This document shows positions 22,439-26,115 of a stretch of 26,115 nt of DNA, one piece after another. Every line of letters begins with the position of its first letter. Positions within the stretch are counted from its first letter, which is position 1. The position numbers and the translations under genes are program-made. Source of the stretch: Pseudomonadota bacterium (lineage in GTDB: Bacteria > Desulfobacterota > Desulfovibrionia > Desulfovibrionales > Desulfovibrionaceae); contig JAEZMB010000297.1 of NCBI GenBank assembly GCA_023435825.1, positions 1 through 26,115 on the forward strand. Direction: 5' to 3'. The notes below the pieces were generated by a model. The model saw only the letters and a program-made list of their open reading frames with translations. It was not told where the DNA came from and searched no databases.

Positions 22439-22444
22439 AAACGC

Positions 22445-24634
22445 ATGTCCGAGCCGATGGAACACGGCAATTTGGCCCTTACCCCCACCTCCGACCGCCA
22501 CGACGCCGTCGACGCCGCCGTCGACCAGCCCGTAGTGGCCGCCATCCCCTCGCGCATCCGCAAGCGCGACGGCCAGATCGTCACCTTTGACGCCGACAAG
22601 ATCCTGTCCGCCGTCCGCCGCGCCGGCGCCGCCACCGGCGAATTCGGCGAGGACGAGGCTTGGCTTTTGACCGCCCAGGTGGTCAAGGTCCTCTCCCACC
22701 GCTTCATCGGCCAGATCCCGGACATCGAACGCATCCAGGACATCGTCGAGCAGGCTTTCGTCTCGGCCAACCATTTCCGGACGCTTCGCGCCTACTCCGT
22801 CTACCGCGAACAGCGCGCCCGCCTTCGCGAAGACAAAAAGACCGTGGTGGACGTAGCCGCTTCCATCAATGAATACCTCGACCGCCAGGACTGGCGCGTG
22901 GCCGCCAACGCCAACCAGGGCTATTCCCTGGGCGGGCTTATCCTGAACGTCTCGGGCAAGGTCGTGGCCAACTACTGGCTCTCCCACGTCTACCCGCCCG
23001 AAGCCGGCGCGGCCCACCGCGACGGCGATCTCCATATCCACGATCTCGACATGCTCTCGGGCTACTGCGCCGGCTGGTCCCTGCGGATGCTTTTAAGCGA
23101 AGGCCTTAACGGCGTGCCCGGCAAGGTGGAAGCCAAGCCGCCCAAGCACCTCTCCAGCGCCGTGGGCCAGATCGTCAATTTCCTCGGCACGCTGCAAAAC
23201 GAATGGGCCGGCGCCCAGGCCTTTTCCTCGTTTGACACCTACATGGCCCCGTTTATCCGCAAGGACAACCTGGGCTATGAGGAAGTGCGCCAGTGCATTC
23301 AGGAGCTGATCTATAACCTCAACGTCCCGTCGCGCTGGGGCACCCAGACGCCCTTTACCAACCTCACCTTCGACTGGACCTGCCCCGAGGATCTGGCCGG
23401 CGACCATCCGGTCATCGGCGGCGAGGAGATGCCCTTTACCTACGGCGAGCTCCAAGCCGAAATGGACATGATCAACCGGGCCTACATCGAGGTCATGACC
23501 GCCGGCGACGCCAAGGGCCGCGTCTTCACCTTCCCCATCCCGACCTACAACATCACCAAGGATTTCCCCTGGGAATCGCCCAATGTGGACATCCTGTTCG
23601 AGATGACGGCCAAGTACGGGCTGCCCTACTTCCAGAACTTCCTCAATTCCGACCTGACCCCGGGCATGGTGCGCTCCATGTGCTGCCGGCTCCAGCTCGA
23701 CCTGCGCGAGCTGCTCAAGCGCGGCAACGGCCTTTTCGGCAGCGCCGAGCAGACCGGGTCCGTGGGCGTGGTCACCATCAACTGCGCCCGCCTGGGCTTC
23801 ACCCATCGCGGCGACGAGGCCGCCCTGCTCGCCCGCCTCGACGTGCTGCTGGAGATTGCCCGCACGACCCTTGAGATCAAGCGCAAGGAGATCACCCGCC
23901 GCATGGACGCCGGGCTTTTCCCCTACACCAAGCGTTACCTGGGTTCGCTGCGCAACCACTTCTCGACCATTGGCGTCAACGGCGTGAACGAAATGATCCG
24001 CAACTTCACGAGCGACGCCGAGAACATCGCCACCGAGGCCGGCCACGCCATGGCCGTGCGTCTGCTCGACCACGTGCGCGCCCGCATGACCGAGTTCCAG
24101 GAGCAGACCGGCCACCTTTACAACCTCGAAGCCACCCCGGCCGAAGGCACCACTTACCGCTTCGCCCGCGAGGACAAGAAGCGCTACCCGCGCATCCTCC
24201 AGGCCGGCCCGGCCCAGAAGCCCTACTACACCAACTCCTCCCAGCTGCCCGTGGGCTTCACCGACGATCCCTTCGAGGCCCTTTCGCGCCAGGAAGAGCT
24301 GCAGCGCAAATACACCGGCGGCACGGTGCTGCACCTCTACCTCGGCGAGCGCGTCACCAGCGCCGAGGCCTGCAAAAAGCTCGTCAAGCGGTCGCTGTCC
24401 GGCTTCGCCCTGCCCTACGTCACCGTGACGCCGACGTTCTCCATCTGCGACGTCCACGGCTACCTGACCGGCGAACACGAGACCTGCCCGACCTGCGCCG
24501 CCGAAGGCCGCACCCAGGCCTGCGAAATCTGGACCCGCGTCATGGGCTACTACCGACCCAAATCGGCGTTCAACGTCGGCAAGCAGGGCGAGTACGACGA
24601 GCGGGTCTGCTTCAAGGAACCTATTGATAATTAA
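22445..24634 (+). CDS. nrdD: Anaerobic (class III) ribonucleoside-triphosphate reductase
   Basis: Reduces ribonucleotides to deoxyribonucleotides without oxygen, using a glycyl radical installed by NrdG. The 729-residue product has an ATP-cone at about 30-125 (IRKRDGQIVTFDADKILSAVRRAG). The barrel includes HIHDLDMLSGYCAGW, and CCR at 413-415 is the likely active-site cysteine region. At the C-terminus Cys residues in ICDVHG, CPTC and QAC form the zinc site, and RVMGYY holds the radical glycine at about G701. All key features are intact, and the protein needs no B12. The ATG at 22445 follows AGGGAG (22433-22438). The long leader holds a cobalamin riboswitch. nrdG lies downstream after an inserted gene. 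Confidence 0.95.
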   Translation: MSEPMEHGNLALTPTSDRHDAVDAAVDQPVVAAIPSRIRKRDGQIVTFDADKILSAVRRAGAATGEFGEDEAWLLTAQVVKVLSHRFIGQIPDIERIQDIVEQAFVSANHFRTLRAYSVYREQRARLREDKKTVVDVAASINEYLDRQDWRVAANANQGYSLGGLILNVSGKVVANYWLSHVYPPEAGAAHRDGDLHIHDLDMLSGYCAGWSLRMLLSEGLNGVPGKVEAKPPKHLSSAVGQIVNFLGTLQNEWAGAQAFSSFDTYMAPFIRKDNLGYEEVRQCIQELIYNLNVPSRWGTQTPFTNLTFDWTCPEDLAGDHPVIGGEEMPFTYGELQAEMDMINRAYIEVMTAGDAKGRVFTFPIPTYNITKDFPWESPNVDILFEMTAKYGLPYFQNFLNSDLTPGMVRSMCCRLQLDLRELLKRGNGLFGSAEQTGSVGVVTINCARLGFTHRGDEAALLARLDVLLEIARTTLEIKRKEITRRMDAGLFPYTKRYLGSLRNHFSTIGVNGVNEMIRNFTSDAENIATEAGHAMAVRLLDHVRARMTEFQEQTGHLYNLEATPAEGTTYRFAREDKKRYPRILQAGPAQKPYYTNSSQLPVGFTDDPFEALSRQEELQRKYTGGTVLHLYLGERVTSAEACKKLVKRSLSGFALPYVTVTPTFSICDVHGYLTGEHETCPTCAAEGRTQACEIWTRVMGYYRPKSAFNVGKQGEYDERVCFKEPIDN

Positions 24635-24646
24635 AGGGAATATCCG

Positions 24647-24681
24647 TTAGGTTTCCGGGGGGATGGCCCCCGGAAACCTAA
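24647..24681. repeat. 15-bp inverted repeat after nrdD
   Basis: A perfect 15-bp stem, 24647-24661 with 24667-24681 (core GGTTTCCGGGGG / CCCCCGGAAACC), 5-nt loop GATGG, begins 13 nt after the nrdD stop. On the plus strand it is followed by As, not Ts, so it is not a standard terminator for nrdD. The G-run/C-run stem resembles that of the dispersed element, but the TGCCTCCGGCGG header is missing. Confidence 0.6.
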
Positions 24682-24723
24682 AAAACATAGGGTGAGCAAC
24701 CACCAACTTCCGAAGATGTTGAC

Positions 24724-25248
24724 ATGATGAAAAAGATTTTTTTGCTAACTGGGTTCAGCAATTGGGGAAAAACTACACTTATATATGAACTTTTTAGAAA
24801 GAAAAAATTTCATTCAGGCAAAACTTATATAATACCTAACACGGATGATGAATTCTATGTCGAATCCACTTCAAATGACGACCACCGCGCAATCAAGTTT
24901 ATACAATTAATCAGCACGAAATTTACGAAAGAAACCGTTGAGTGCAACAATTTTATCTGTGCATTCTGTCCAACAAATGAACCTCTAAATAATTCTCTTG
25001 AAATCCTAAATAGTAAGACGTTTTCAAATTTCGACCAAAAACATGTACTACTGTTAAAGAACAAGTGGGATTTCCATGCTCAGCTCAATATCGACGCAAT
25101 AAAATCCTACCTTTCCCCCATACCAAACATTAGATTCTTTGTAATCGATGCGGATCAAAATTCCATGACTGCGGACAAACGCCTTCAGACAAAAAAACAG
25201 CAGGTCGAAATTTACTTGAGACAACATTCTAACCATCGCAAACAATAA
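24724..25248 (+). CDS. AT-rich P-loop NTPase-like protein of unknown function, inserted between nrdD and nrdG
   Basis: I do not recognise a characterised family. The 174-residue product opens MMKKIFLLTGFSNWGKTTLIYELF, with a clear Walker A loop G10-FSNW-G15-K16-T17-T18 after a hydrophobic strand, so it likely binds ATP or GTP. A second hydrophobic strand ending in acidic residues is IRFFVIDADQN near residue 140. A CAFC pair lies near residue 80, and the C-terminus is basic. Base composition is sharply different from all neighbours: two 60-nt rows I counted (24781-24840, 24901-24960) have 13 and 19 G+C, against roughly 70% around. AAA, TTT and ATA-type codons, rare elsewhere, are frequent. This indicates recent transfer. 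The ribosome site before ATGATG is weak. nrdG follows 63 nt after its stop. Confidence 0.82.
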   Translation: MMKKIFLLTGFSNWGKTTLIYELFRKKKFHSGKTYIIPNTDDEFYVESTSNDDHRAIKFIQLISTKFTKETVECNNFICAFCPTNEPLNNSLEILNSKTFSNFDQKHVLLLKNKWDFHAQLNIDAIKSYLSPIPNIRFFVIDADQNSMTADKRLQTKKQQVEIYLRQHSNHRKQ

Positions 25249-25311
25249 CGTGTTTTTTAGCTTTGCAGACAACCCTTGCCCCCCGCCGCCGAGAGGGCTA
25301 AGGGACGCGAC

Positions 25312-26010
25312 ATGAACGGTCTTATCATCGGCGGCGTCACGCCGCTCTCCACCCTCGACTTTCCCGATGCCCTGGCCGCCGTCATCTACTGCCAGGGCTG
25401 CCCCTGGGGCTGCCCCTACTGCCACAACGAACCGCTGCGCGAAATCACCGACGCCGTGGAGCACGACAGCGCCTCGGTGCTGGCCTGGCTCGAAGGCCGC
25501 AAGGGCCTGCTCGACGCCGTCGTCTTCTCCGGCGGCGAACCCACGCTCCAGGACGGGCTGCCCGAAATGCTGGCCGCCGTGCGCGACATGGGCTTCCACA
25601 CCGGCCTGCACACCACCGGCATGTTCCCCAAGGCGCTTTCCGCCGTGCTGCCCCTGTGCGACTGGATCGGGCTGGACGTCAAAGCCCCCCGCGCCGCCTA
25701 CGACCGCATCGCCGGAGTGGCCGGCGGCGGCGAGGCCGCCTTCGAAAGCCTGGCCCTTATCCTCAAAAGCCGCGTGCCCTTCGAGACCCGCACCACCTGG
25801 CATCCCGGGCTGTTGACCGAAGACGAGCTGACCACCCTGGCCGGAGAACTGGCCGCCGCCGACGCCGGCCGCTGGGTCATCCAGGCCTTCCGCCCCGACG
25901 GCTGCGCCGACGCCGACCTGGCCGCCGCCGGACCGGCCGTGTTCCCGCCCGACCTCGTCGCCCGCCTCCAGGCCGCCGCGCCGCGATTGACTATTACGAC
26001 AAGAGTTTAG
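25312..26010 (+). CDS. nrdG: Anaerobic ribonucleotide reductase activating protein (radical SAM)
   Basis: Uses a [4Fe-4S] cluster and S-adenosylmethionine to create the glycyl radical on NrdD. The 232-residue product has the cluster motif C30-x3-C34-x2-C37 in YCQGCPWGCPYCHNEPLR, preceded by GGVTPLSTLDFPDALAAVIYC, the typical NrdG start. VVFSGGEPTLQDGLPEML is the SAM-contacting GGE motif, and DWIGLDVKAP follows. The ATG at 25312 has AAGGGA about 8 nt upstream; an in-frame TTG at 25276 lacks support. It is the partner of nrdD but is separated from it by the AT-rich P-loop gene. The dispersed element begins about 15 nt after its stop. Confidence 0.94.
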   Translation: MNGLIIGGVTPLSTLDFPDALAAVIYCQGCPWGCPYCHNEPLREITDAVEHDSASVLAWLEGRKGLLDAVVFSGGEPTLQDGLPEMLAAVRDMGFHTGLHTTGMFPKALSAVLPLCDWIGLDVKAPRAAYDRIAGVAGGGEAAFESLALILKSRVPFETRTTWHPGLLTEDELTTLAGELAAADAGRWVIQAFRPDGCADADLAAAGPAVFPPDLVARLQAAAPRLTITTRV

Positions 26011-26025
26011 AAGGGGGAGGGGGAG

Positions 26026-26115
<90 letters not shown>

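Noticed and set aside
24647..24681. Intrinsic terminator call for nrdD
   Set aside because: The long perfect stem is followed by an A-tract, not a T-tract, on the nrdD strand, and nrdG downstream would be expected to share the transcript.

Overview
This 26.1 kb window is GC-rich, densely packed chromosomal DNA. The gene set suggests an anaerobic or microaerobic deltaproteobacterium of the Desulfovibrio type, most like Solidesulfovibrio. Reasons: a glycyl-radical (class III) ribonucleotide reductase, CheV and HD-GYP signalling genes, a ComB-like phosphatase, and an intergenic element beginning TGCCTCCGGCGG that I associate with Desulfovibrio genomes. The lineage call is inference from memory of such genomes, not a database match.

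Layout. 1-2.6 kb: 3' part of a family 2 glycosyltransferase, convergent with an M23 peptidase, then a small secreted protein with a good promoter. 2.7-6.8 kb: cheV, then an ABC exporter whose nucleotide-binding domain has an extra block of about 255 residues, overlapped by a cyclic-nucleotide-binding-domain gene. 6.8-12.0 kb (minus strand): a Fic protein with its own promoter and operator-like sites, a zinc-ribbon methyltransferase, a DUF1254/DUF1214 protein, proB and a small ORF. 12.1-15.5 kb (plus): a ComB-like phosphatase, an HD-GYP protein, a small zinc-ribbon protein behind a palindromic control region, a small unknown protein and an MgtC-family membrane protein whose stop codon abuts a 78-bp inverted-repeat element. 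15.6-16.5 kb (minus): a TacA/TacT-type antitoxin-toxin pair with promoter and operator. 16.5-19.4 kb (plus): a yybP-ykoY (manganese) riboswitch ahead of a CaCA-type cation antiporter, then a TRIC-like channel and a HAD hydrolase. 19.6-21.9 kb: a NifX-like protein, an AraC regulator and an EamA exporter. 22.1-26.0 kb: a cobalamin riboswitch, nrdD, an AT-rich P-loop gene, and nrdG.

How the genes work together. The clearest functional unit is the last one: adenosylcobalamin sensing appears to control the B12-independent, anaerobic ribonucleotide reductase NrdD and its radical-SAM activase NrdG. A foreign-looking AT-rich gene lies between the two. The second unit is riboswitch-controlled cation export. 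The third is the ABC exporter with its overlapping cNMP-binding partner. Three small loci (fic, tacAT and the zinc-ribbon gene) each have an inverted repeat placed on or next to a recognisable promoter.

The last 75 bases are pure G directly after a truncated copy of the dispersed intergenic element. They are almost certainly a sequencing or assembly artefact at a contig end.
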